From Candidatus Latescibacterota bacterium (GTDB lineage: Bacteria > Latescibacterota > 4484-107), in the NCBI GenBank assembly GCA_030613045.1, contig JAUWMS010000159.1, forward strand, positions 1 to 6,300: a DNA stretch of 6,300 bases, read 5' to 3'. Under the pieces are notes generated by a model. It was not told the origin of the DNA and did not search any database. It worked only from the letters and a program-made list of their open reading frames with translations. Positions 1 to 5,547 of this stretch are shown here, piece by piece (position 1 is the first letter of the stretch; every line of letters starts with the position of its first letter). A program made the position numbers and the translations under genes.

Positions 1-6
1 AGGAGG
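1..6 (+). promoter_or_regulatory. Ribosome binding site of the GxxExxY gene
   Basis: A perfect AGGAGG lies five bases before a GTG codon at 12. It decides the non-ATG start of the first gene, which would otherwise be doubtful so close to the window edge. Confidence 0.75.
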
Positions 7-11
7 TCGCG

Positions 12-419
12 GTGTTTACAGGAAAACACGCCGCTTTGACGGATAGGATTATCGGGGCATTTTTCACGGTGTATAACAGGTTGGGCTATGGTTTCACGGA
101 GAAGGTGTATGAGAATGCACTGGCGCTGGAACTACGGAAACTGGGGCTGCAAGTCGAGCAGCAAAAACCGATCAGGGTGTATTACGATGGGCAAGTGGTG
201 GGCGAGTATTTTGCGGATATCGTTGTGAATGGAGCCGTCATCCTTGAATTGAAGGCTGTTCGCCGATTTTTGAAAGAGCACGAGGCGCAACTCCTCAACT
301 ATCTCAAAGCCACTGCAGTGGAGGTCGGGATGTTGCTCAACTTTGGCCCCGAATCCGACTTCAGGCGCAAAGTGTACGACAACGACCGAAAAGGCTCTTT
401 AACCTGGATTAAGAAATAG
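12..419 (+). CDS. GxxExxY protein (PD-(D/E)XK nuclease-like family)
   Basis: A 135-residue protein starting at GTG 12 behind a strong AGGAGG. It carries the family signature G27-x-x-E30-x-x-Y33 after a short helix (LTDRIIGAFFTVYNRLG), followed by a PD-(D/E)XK-like core with D69 in YFADIVV and E79-L-K81 in VILELKA. The length is normal for the family. GxxExxY proteins are predicted nuclease-fold proteins with no well-established function; many lie alone in environmental genomes. The fold assignment rests on family knowledge, and catalytic activity is inferred from D69, E79 and K81 only. Its stop codon TAG (417-419) directly abuts an inverted decamer repeat, and it is separated by that repeat from the lipoate genes, so it is probably not functionally tied to them. 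A link between this gene and the repeats is a hypothesis discussed in the findings. Confidence 0.85.
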   Translation: MFTGKHAALTDRIIGAFFTVYNRLGYGFTEKVYENALALELRKLGLQVEQQKPIRVYYDGQVVGEYFADIVVNGAVILELKAVRRFLKEHEAQLLNYLKATAVEVGMLLNFGPESDFRRKVYDNDRKGSLTWIKK

Positions 420-496
420 GACACGGATCACACGGTTTTTTTGTGTTTTGCCTCTATCCGTGTTCATCCGTGTTTATCCGTGTCCAATAGCCTTTG
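419..496. repeat. Inverted decamer repeat element, CACGGA/ATCCGTG family
   Basis: The left arm begins GGACACGGAT (419-428) and continues CACACGG. The right arm is three decamers of the type ATCCGTGTTC (456-485), ending ATCCGTGTCC. The outer ten bases are perfect inverted copies of each other, so the element could fold into a long stem-loop. The following AATAGCCTTTG (486-496) recurs after the second copy at 5621-5630, so the element probably extends beyond the tandem. It fills most of the gap between the GxxExxY gene and lpdA. No U-run follows the stem, so I do not call it a terminator. Confidence 0.85.
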
Positions 497-524
497 ATTC
501 TAAGTGTTGACTTTTTTTGCGAAG

Positions 525-530
525 AAAGGA
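525..530 (+). promoter_or_regulatory. Ribosome binding site choosing the lpdA start
   Basis: AAAGGA lies four bases before ATG 535. The frame stays open to a TTG at 517, but the purine-rich site and the usual MKxYDLLILG beginning of the family favour ATG 535. Confidence 0.65.
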
Positions 531-534
531 TTCC

Positions 535-1902
535 ATGAAAACGTATGATCTACTAATTCTCGGCGCTGGCCCGGGAGGCTATGTGGCCGCTGTCCGGGCT
601 GCTCAACTTGGCCTCAGTGTCGGGATCGTGGAGAAGGACGAACTGGGCGGCACGTGTCTGAACGTGGGGTGCGTGCCTACGAAGATCCTGCTTGGAGCCA
701 CGGAACTGTTGGACGAGCTGGCGGTGTATAGAAAGCTACGAATCATGGATGGCGCGATTCAGGTGGATCTGTCCGCGCTTCAGCGGCGCAAAGATCAAGT
801 GGTGCGGGCCTTCCGAAAGGGGATCGAGCGGCTGTTGGACACGCACGGCGTGGAGGTGCTTCGCGGATTTGGACGGATCACCGACGAGCATAGCGTTGAG
901 CTGGAACTTGAGGATGGTAGCAAAGAGCAACTCCGTTTCCGACACCTGATCATCGCGACGGGCTCTTCGCCTTCGATCCCACGCGGCATGGCGGTGGACG
1001 GAACGCGGGTCCTGACGAGCGATTACGCCATCGCCCTTGCGGAGGCGCCCACCGATCTGGCCATCATCGGAGGCGGTGCCATCGGATGCGAGCTGGCGAC
1101 CTACTTCAGGCGATTGGGCACGAAGGTTACCATCGTGGAGATGGCCGATCAACTCCTTCCGGGGGAAGATTCGGAGATCGCGAAGACGCTCTCCTCGGCG
1201 TTTGCCCGAAAGGGGATCGAGGTGCGGCTGAACGCCAGAGTGGAAGCCCTGAGATCGGACACGGACGGCGTGGTCTGCGCGCTTTCCGACGACGAAGAAA
1301 TCCGATTTGAGCGGGCGATTGTCTGCATCGGACGAAAGCCGAATACAGCGGGCATCGGCTTAGATCGGATCGGACTGACGGACGGCGGCCCTGTAGCCGT
1401 GGACGAGCGGATGGAGACCGCGATTCCGCACATCTACGCCATCGGGGACCTCACAAACAAGATGATGCTGGCGCACGTGGCCTCCCGTCAAGGTGTGGTG
1501 GCTGCCCAAAACTCCGCCGGAGCGGACGTTCGGATGGAATACCACGCGGTTCCGGGCTGCGTATTCTCCTCTCCGGAGGTATTCGGCGTGGGCCTGACCG
1601 GGGACGCTGCACGCGAGCAAGGCCTCGAAGTGCGCACGGGGAACTCGCCGCTCGCCATCAATGCGAAGGCGCAGGCTTCGGGGGATCCCACCGGATTCGT
1701 CAAAGTGGTTGCGGAGAAGGAGGGTGGACGGATCGTGGGCGTGCAGGGCGTCGGGCATCACGTCACCGCGCTGGCCGCCGAAGCTGTGTTGGCGATCCAA
1801 CATGGACTCACGATAGAGGCATTTTGCAAAACCATCCATCCCCATCCCACGCTCTCCGAATCGCTCCACGAGGCCGCGGAGAAAATGCTTCACCACGGAT
1901 AA
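535..1902 (+). CDS. lpdA: Dihydrolipoyl dehydrogenase (E3)
   Basis: A 455-residue flavoprotein disulfide reductase that reoxidises the dihydrolipoyl group of 2-oxoacid dehydrogenase complexes and the glycine cleavage system, passing electrons through FAD to NAD+. The order of motifs is complete: FAD-binding GAGPGG at residues 10-15; redox disulfide C41-LNVG-C46 in GGTCLNVGCVPTK; NAD-binding GGGAIG at 179-184; second FAD motif AIGD ending at D305; and the C-terminal dimer-interface motif HPHPTLSES with catalytic His437 and Glu442. The length is slightly short but normal for bacterial Lpd. It precedes lipA and lipB on the same strand, which fits a lipoate-centred cluster, although a 176-base repeat-filled gap separates it from lipA. 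The last codons (His-His-Gly-stop) lie inside the CACCACGGAT repeat, so the repeat supplies the stop codon. Other members of this reductase superfamily are unlikely given the CLNVGCVPTK and HPHPT motifs. Confidence 0.96.
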   Translation: MKTYDLLILGAGPGGYVAAVRAAQLGLSVGIVEKDELGGTCLNVGCVPTKILLGATELLDELAVYRKLRIMDGAIQVDLSALQRRKDQVVRAFRKGIERLLDTHGVEVLRGFGRITDEHSVELELEDGSKEQLRFRHLIIATGSSPSIPRGMAVDGTRVLTSDYAIALAEAPTDLAIIGGGAIGCELATYFRRLGTKVTIVEMADQLLPGEDSEIAKTLSSAFARKGIEVRLNARVEALRSDTDGVVCALSDDEEIRFERAIVCIGRKPNTAGIGLDRIGLTDGGPVAVDERMETAIPHIYAIGDLTNKMMLAHVASRQGVVAAQNSAGADVRMEYHAVPGCVFSSPEVFGVGLTGDAAREQGLEVRTGNSPLAINAKAQASGDPTGFVKVVAEKEGGRIVGVQGVGHHVTALAAEAVLAIQHGLTIEAFCKTIHPHPTLSESLHEAAEKMLHHG

Positions 1903-2065
1903 CCACGGAAAAACACGGAAGAACCCGCTGCTAAGTTTTTGGACAAATTCGTTTTCTTAGGCTCACCGTCTCACTTTCTCACTTTCTTCCCTCTGCGGAG
2001 AGATGTTGTTCGCCCGCTTAGAAATTTCGGTGTGTCTCCGTGTATTTCTGTGTAATTCCGTGGTG
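1891..2065. repeat. Inverted decamer repeat element between lpdA and lipA
   Basis: The left arm is three decamers CACCACGGAT, AACCACGGAA and AAACACGGAA (1891-1920). The right arm (about 2024-2065) is the degenerate complement and ends TCCGTGGTG (2057-2065), a perfect inverted match to CACCACGGA at 1891-1899. About 100 bases lie between the arms, including a different octamer tandem and a CTCTGCGG fragment. The left arm overlaps the 3' end of lpdA, and the right arm abuts the lipA Shine-Dalgarno site. Apart from these repeats I see nothing else in the gap from 1903 to 2078. Confidence 0.8.
1962..1985. repeat. Octamer tandem repeat (CTCACTTT)
   Basis: Three direct units of period eight: CTCACCGT, CTCACTTT and CTCACTTT. 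They sit between the arms of the decamer element and are unrelated to it in sequence. With only three units and one imperfect, chance or simple-sequence drift is possible. Confidence 0.5.
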
Positions 2066-2072
2066 AAAGGAG
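2066..2072 (+). promoter_or_regulatory. Ribosome binding site supporting the TTG start of lipA
   Basis: AAAGGAG lies six bases before TTG 2079. There is no ATG in a suitable position upstream of the conserved part of LipA, so this strong site makes the rare TTG start convincing. Confidence 0.75.
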
Positions 2073-2078
2073 CTTTGC

Positions 2079-2951
2079 TTGAATCCCGACTATGCCCTGC
2101 GTTCCGATAGAAAACCACCCTGGCTGAGAGTGAGCGTGCGTGCTCCCGACGACCGATTGCGCAAGGCGCTGGATGGCCTTCATACCGTTTGCCAGGAGGC
2201 CCGGTGCCCAAACTTGTGGGAGTGTTTCTCCAGGGGGACGGCGACTTTTCTATTGATGGGGGACGTGTGCACCCGGAACTGCCGCTTCTGCGCGGTGCGC
2301 TCCGAAGTCCCGGCCCCATTGGATCGTTCGGAGCCGGAGCGCGTGGCCGAGGCGGTCGCTAGGATGGAGCTGGAATACGTGGTGCTGACGTCCGTGACGC
2401 GCGATGACCTCGAAGACGGCGGCGCGGGACATTTCGTCCAAACCGTGCAGACAATTCGGGAGTATCGTCCGACGGCCCGGATCGAGGTGTTGATCCCCGA
2501 TTTTGAGGGCGACGAAAACGCGCTGGCCACGCTCCTCGAATGCGCTCCCGAAGTGGTGGGACACAATGTGGAGACCGTTCCCCGGCTTTACCGGAGTGTT
2601 CGCCCCGGCGCGGATTACGGACGATCTCTAAAAGTTCTGCGCATCGTAAAGCGTCTCGATGGCAACACCATCTCGAAATCGGGCCTGATGGTCGGACTCG
2701 GAGAGCGGGACGAGGAAGTGCGTTCGGCGATGCGGGATCTGCGGGCTGCGGGCTGCGATCTGTTGGTCATCGGCCAATATCTTCAGCCCACGCCGGAGCA
2801 TCTGTCCGTGGTCGAGTATATCTTTCCGGAGCAATTTCAACGATTCGGGGAGGTTGCGCTGGAAATGGGCTTTAAGGGCGTACTCTGCCGTCCCTTGGCT
2901 CGGAGTTCCTATCAGGCGGAGGAGATGTACGAAGCGTGCGTGAAGGCATGA
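2079..2951 (+). CDS. lipA: Lipoyl synthase (radical SAM)
   Basis: A 290-residue cytosolic radical SAM enzyme that inserts sulfur at C6 and C8 of the octanoyl group bound to the lipoyl domains of 2-oxoacid dehydrogenases and glycine cleavage H protein. Both iron-sulfur cluster sites are visible: the auxiliary cluster cysteines C38, C43 and C49 (TVCQEARCPNLWECFS), and the radical SAM triad C64-x3-C68-x2-C71 (CTRNCRFC). The terminal RSSY motif at 275-278, whose serine ligates the auxiliary cluster in the family, is present. GHNVETVPRLY and KSGLMVGLGE are further hallmark blocks. Translation is likely to start at TTG 2079 behind AAAGGAG. The length is normal. lipB follows after 131 bases, most of them a palindromic repeat, so the pair probably forms one transcription unit with lpdA. 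Every family hallmark I looked for is intact. Confidence 0.97.
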   Translation: MNPDYALRSDRKPPWLRVSVRAPDDRLRKALDGLHTVCQEARCPNLWECFSRGTATFLLMGDVCTRNCRFCAVRSEVPAPLDRSEPERVAEAVARMELEYVVLTSVTRDDLEDGGAGHFVQTVQTIREYRPTARIEVLIPDFEGDENALATLLECAPEVVGHNVETVPRLYRSVRPGADYGRSLKVLRIVKRLDGNTISKSGLMVGLGERDEEVRSAMRDLRAAGCDLLVIGQYLQPTPEHLSVVEYIFPEQFQRFGEVALEMGFKGVLCRPLARSSYQAEEMYEACVKA

Positions 2952-2965
2952 AACCCTTGCAAAAA

Positions 2966-3050
2966 TTTCACCGCGGAGCACGCAGAGTGCGCAGAGAGAT
3001 TCCCGAATGTTCTGTTTTTCTCCGCGTTCTCAGCGACCTCCGCGGTAAAA
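2966..3050. repeat. Palindromic CGCAGAG-family element between lipA and lipB
   Basis: The left end TTTCACCGCGG (2966-2976) is followed by degenerate decamers around CGCAGAG. The right end CCGCGGTAAAA (3040-3050) matches it in inverted orientation at ten of eleven bases. The arms enclose a non-repetitive centre near 3000-3015. A second partial right end, CTGCGGTAAAA, follows at about 3055-3065. The element begins 15 bases after the lipA stop and ends shortly before lipB. It is open in the lipB frame, so that frame extends upstream to 2936, but lipB homologues do not have such an N-terminal extension. Confidence 0.85.
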
Positions 3051-3082
3051 TAACCTGCGGTAAAACAGACGGGATAGCCTTG

Positions 3083-3778
3083 ATGAACGAAACGCCGACT
3101 CCGCCATGCATCATCCGCACCCTCGGGATGATGGACTACGACGAAGCATGGGAGCTTCAGAAAACCCTTCAGAGAAAACGCATCGCGGGCGATATTCCGG
3201 ATACGCTTCTGTTCGTCCAGCATCCGCCTGTGTACACGCTCGGAAGAGGCGGACGATTCGAGCACCTGCTTCTCCACGAGCAGGAGTTGAAAGAAAAAGG
3301 GATCGCGTTTCGTCACGTGGATCGGGGAGGGGACATCACGTTCCACGGTCCCGGCCAACTCGTCGGCTATTTCATCGTGGACCTCAAAGCGCTCTATCCG
3401 GACCTGCATCGTTTCTTCCGGGACATCGAAGAAATCCTCATCCGAACGCTCGGAGACTATGGGCTGTCCGCCTCGAGGAAGGAAGGCATAACCGGCGTGT
3501 GGGTGGGCCGTGACAAGGTGGCCGCCATTGGTCTTGAGGTCAGACGGTGGGTGACGATGCATGGCTTTGCGCTCAACGTGCACACCGATCTGTCCTATTT
3601 TGAGGGGATCGTTCCGTGCGGGCTGTCCGATAGAGGAGTGACTTCCATCGAAAAATTGCTTGGTCGCCGGATCGAGCTGGATGAAGTGATGGAGCGGGTA
3701 GTGGCGCATGTTGAGGAGGTGCTGGATAGAAGGGGCGTGTGGGAAAGCGCGAATGCCCGCGTGAAACGTAGGACGTGA
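3083..3778 (+). CDS. lipB: Octanoyl-[acyl carrier protein]:protein N-octanoyltransferase
   Basis: A 231-residue cytosolic enzyme that transfers octanoate from acyl carrier protein to a lysine of lipoyl domains, giving the substrate of LipA. The family blocks are HPPVYTLGR, the substrate-binding DRGGDITFHGPGQ at 80-92, TGVWVG, catalytic Lys145 in DKVAAIGLEV, WVTMHGFALNV, and catalytic Cys179 in IVPCGL. The start at ATG 3083 gives a normal length; the only upstream site is a weak GGGAT (3071-3075), so the start is less sure than the gene. The frame is open upstream through the palindromic element to 2936. The C-terminal residues VKRRT and the stop codon are encoded by an ACGTGAA heptamer tandem, so the natural end may have been altered by the repeat. 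Confidence 0.95.
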   Translation: MNETPTPPCIIRTLGMMDYDEAWELQKTLQRKRIAGDIPDTLLFVQHPPVYTLGRGGRFEHLLLHEQELKEKGIAFRHVDRGGDITFHGPGQLVGYFIVDLKALYPDLHRFFRDIEEILIRTLGDYGLSASRKEGITGVWVGRDKVAAIGLEVRRWVTMHGFALNVHTDLSYFEGIVPCGLSDRGVTSIEKLLGRRIELDEVMERVVAHVEEVLDRRGVWESANARVKRRT

Positions 3779-3786
3779 AACGTGAG
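3759..3786. repeat. Heptamer tandem ACGTGAA at the end of lipB
   Basis: Four units with period seven: GCGTGAA, ACGTAGG, ACGTGAA, ACGTGAG. The lipB stop codon TGA (3776-3778) lies inside the third unit. No inverted partner arm is visible in the short gap before the next gene. Confidence 0.75.
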
Positions 3787-3830
3787 GAACCCCCACTAAG
3801 TCTCCGATATTCAGGCTTAAAAAGGTTGGC

Positions 3831-4745
3831 ATGAAAAAAAAAAGACTTTACAAAAGCTTCAAGCACACTTTTGCGTACTGGTTCGTTCTTATTCTGTTTG
3901 CCTCCGTTCGCAGACTGTCCCGAAAAACCGCGCTGCGCTTCGGAAAGACATTGGGAAGATCGGCTTTTCATCTTTTCTCAAAGGAACGAAAGAAGGTCCA
4001 AAAACATCTTTCCATCGCTTTTCCCGATTTTTCGCCGCGTAGGATCGGTCGGCTTGCCAGACAGGTCTTCGTCCATCTCGGCAAAAACGCCGTAGATATG
4101 ATGCGGATGGGATCGAGCACGAAGGAGGAGTTGGATCGGATCGTGTCCTCCGAAGGCTTGAAACATTTGGATCGGGCGCAGAAGGAAGGCAAGGGTGTGC
4201 TCCTTCTGAGCGGCCATATCGGAAACTGGGAATTGCTCGGGGTTTATCTCACGATGAAAGGGTATCCCATCAGCGCTGTGGGCAAAAGCCTGAACAATCC
4301 CAAATTAGATCGCTTGCTCGTATCCCACCGGGAGCGGTTCGGTCTGAGAAACATCGCGCGGGGCAAAGCGACTCGTGAAATTCTTCGCGCCCTGCACCGG
4401 GGAAAATGTGTCGCCTTGCTTATTGATCAGGACACGAACGTCGAGGGGGCGTTCGTGGACTTCTTTGGCCGGCCGGCTTTCACTCCGACAGGCCCCGTTA
4501 GCCTATCTCTGAAATTCGGAGCACCTATCGTTCCGATCGCCATTCATCGGGAGCAGGACGATACGTACCACCTCATCGTACGGCCCCAAATTGAACTGAC
4601 CAGAACCGGCGACGAAGCCGAGGACAAACGCATCAACACCGCGCACTGCTCGAAAATTTTAGAGGACTTTATCCGGGAACATCCCGCCCAGTGGGTTTGG
4701 ATGCACCGGCGGTGGAAGACAAAGGCAATGAGTAATGAACAATGA
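3831..4745 (+). CDS. LpxL/HtrB-family acyltransferase (late lipid A acylation)
   Basis: A 304-residue protein of the bacterial lysophospholipid/lipid A acyltransferase family. A hydrophobic anchor spans about residues 9-25 (HTFAYWFVLILFASV), consistent with attachment to the cytoplasmic face of the inner membrane. The catalytic HX4E motif is H129-IGNW-E134. Further family blocks are LLIDQD at 196-201, FFGRPAFTPTGP, FGAPIVPIAIHRE and the C-terminal WVWMHRRWK. Enzymes of this family add secondary acyl chains to Kdo2-lipid IVA or a related lipid; the actual acceptor and chain length cannot be read here. ATG 3831 is preceded by AAAGG (3821-3825). The start runs into a ten-A tract (3834-3843), encoding KKK. 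The last residues (AMSNEQ) and the stop are encoded by an AATGA heptamer repeat. Its position before LptC and LptA supports an LPS role. Confidence 0.88.
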   Translation: MKKKRLYKSFKHTFAYWFVLILFASVRRLSRKTALRFGKTLGRSAFHLFSKERKKVQKHLSIAFPDFSPRRIGRLARQVFVHLGKNAVDMMRMGSSTKEELDRIVSSEGLKHLDRAQKEGKGVLLLSGHIGNWELLGVYLTMKGYPISAVGKSLNNPKLDRLLVSHRERFGLRNIARGKATREILRALHRGKCVALLIDQDTNVEGAFVDFFGRPAFTPTGPVSLSLKFGAPIVPIAIHREQDDTYHLIVRPQIELTRTGDEAEDKRINTAHCSKILEDFIREHPAQWVWMHRRWKTKAMSNEQ

Positions 4746-4773
4746 AGAATGAACAATGAGCAATGAACAATAG
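4726..4773. repeat. Heptamer tandem CAATGAA, left arm
   Basis: Seven near-perfect units with period seven run without a break (CAATGAG, TAATGAA, CAATGAA, GAATGAA, CAATGAG, CAATGAA, then a truncated CAATAG). The first units encode the C-terminus and stop codon of the acyltransferase. An inverted partner lies at 4898-4932. Confidence 0.9.
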
Positions 4774-4827
4774 CCCACCCCAATTCGGGATGGGGGGGCA
4801 TGCTTAAATCAGTCCACCAAATTCTTA

Positions 4828-4834
4828 GTGAGGA
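4828..4834 (+). promoter_or_regulatory. Ribosome binding site choosing the lptC start
   Basis: GTGAGGA lies seven bases before ATG 4842. It favours this start over the upstream ATG 4800, which follows a G7 tract, and over ATG 4881, which has no site. Confidence 0.55.
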
Positions 4835-4841
4835 ACGCACC

Positions 4842-5465
4842 ATGAAAAATAAACGAGATCGCATCCGACCACTCCGATGCATGGAGGGAGCGGGGGGCAT
4901 TACTCATTGCTCATCACTCATTGCTCATTGTTTTCTGGTTTTCCTGCTCCTTACGTCGGCTTGCACGAAAATAGAGGAGCATGAGGCTCCCGTCGCAAAA
5001 ACAGAGGAGTTGCCCGATCAGGAGTCGTGGAACTCGAAGATCATATTGTCGGAAGAGGGCATCGTGCGATGTATCATTCATGCGGGGCACCTCCAGCAGT
5101 TCGAGGCCGGGGAAATCGCCAAAATAGACGAAGGAATGAAGGTGGATTTCTTCGACGAAGAGGGAGAACACACTTCTCAACTTACCGGGCGTGAGGGCGA
5201 GGTGCATCAGAAGACCAAGGATCTCGATGCCTCCGGGGATGTGGTGATCATCTCGGACGACGGGGTGCGGCTCAGAACCGAACACATCCGATGGGAGCAT
5301 GCCCGTCAGAAGATTTTGGCTCCGGGCGAAGTCACCCTCTCCACGGATCAGGGCACGGAGACGGGCGTGGGTCTGGAGGCGGACGCCGGATTTTCGCACT
5401 GGACGATGCGGGAAGTGACCGGCCATTCCGAAGAACGCTTCGGGAAACTTCCCAAGAAAAAATAA
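4842..5465 (+). CDS. lptC: LptC-like LPS export lipoprotein
   Basis: A 207-residue protein of the LptC/YrbK type, the inner-membrane-anchored periplasmic link that receives LPS from the LptBFG transporter and hands it to LptA. From ATG 4842 there is a basic n-region (KNKRDRIRPLR), a hydrophobic stretch, and LLLTSAC with Cys41 as a possible lipidation site; threonine at -3 makes this lipobox imperfect. The mature part shows the LptC pattern: WNSKIILSEEG from 63, FFDEEGEHTSQLTGREGEVH from 103, then GDVVIISDDGVRLRTEHIRW at 132-151, a strand series typical of the OstA-like jellyroll. Classic LptC has a transmembrane anchor; lipoprotein forms are known in other phyla. Residues just before the hydrophobic core (ITHCSSLIAHC) are encoded by the inverted AATGA heptamer arm, so this signal sequence is partly repeat-derived. 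The OstA-like gene follows, as expected. Confidence 0.82.
   Translation: MKNKRDRIRPLRCMEGAGGITHCSSLIAHCFLVFLLLTSACTKIEEHEAPVAKTEELPDQESWNSKIILSEEGIVRCIIHAGHLQQFEAGEIAKIDEGMKVDFFDEEGEHTSQLTGREGEVHQKTKDLDASGDVVIISDDGVRLRTEHIRWEHARQKILAPGEVTLSTDQGTETGVGLEADAGFSHWTMREVTGHSEERFGKLPKKK
4898..4932. repeat. Heptamer tandem CATTGCT, right (inverted) arm
   Basis: Five units of period seven (CATTACT, CATTGCT, CATCACT, CATTGCT, CATTGTT) are the reverse complement of the CAATGAA family at 4726-4773. They lie inside the lptC frame and encode the residues leading into its signal-peptide core. Between the two arms lie about 125 bases holding the lptC ribosome binding site and ATG. Confidence 0.88.
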
Positions 5466-5466
5466 C

Positions 5467-5547
5467 TTTACCGCAGAGCACGCAGAGACCGCTGAGAGAC
5501 TTCCACAGAGAAAAAAATGAAAAACGAGAAAAACGACACCGGTGAAA
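5467..5547. repeat. CGCAGAG-family element after lptC, degenerate
   Basis: The left end TTTACCGC (5467-5474) opens decamer-like CGCAGAG units up to about 5510. A short right end CCGGTGAAA (5539-5547) matches TTTCACCG of the family in inverted orientation. The right arm is much shorter than in the copies at 2966-3050 and 5695-5774. The element starts two bases after the lptC stop codon and contains ATG 5517, the start of the next open frame. Confidence 0.7.

Noticed and set aside
419..485. Rho-independent terminator after the GxxExxY gene
   Set aside because: The inverted arms could form a stem, but no T-run follows the right arm, and the T7 run lies inside the loop.
506..534. Sigma-70 promoter with TTGACT near 506 before lpdA
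   Set aside because: No -10-like hexamer lies at suitable spacing before the start codon.
736..1152. Minus-strand open frame of 138 codons inside lpdA
   Set aside because: It is a shadow of a clear lpdA reading frame in GC-rich DNA, without motif or start signal.
2936..3082. N-terminal extension of lipB upstream to 2936
   Set aside because: The extension is translated from the palindromic repeat and overlaps the end of lipA. LipB homologues begin near the MNETPTPPCIIRTLG region, so ATG 3083 is preferred.
2912..3832. Minus-strand open frame of 306 codons opposite lipB
   Set aside because: It lies wholly opposite lipB and its flanking repeats, has no recognisable domain or ribosome site, and lipB has all family motifs on the plus strand.
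4726..4932. CRISPR array
   Set aside because: Units are seven bases long and contiguous with no spacers, unlike CRISPR repeats of about 23-40 bases separated by unique spacers.
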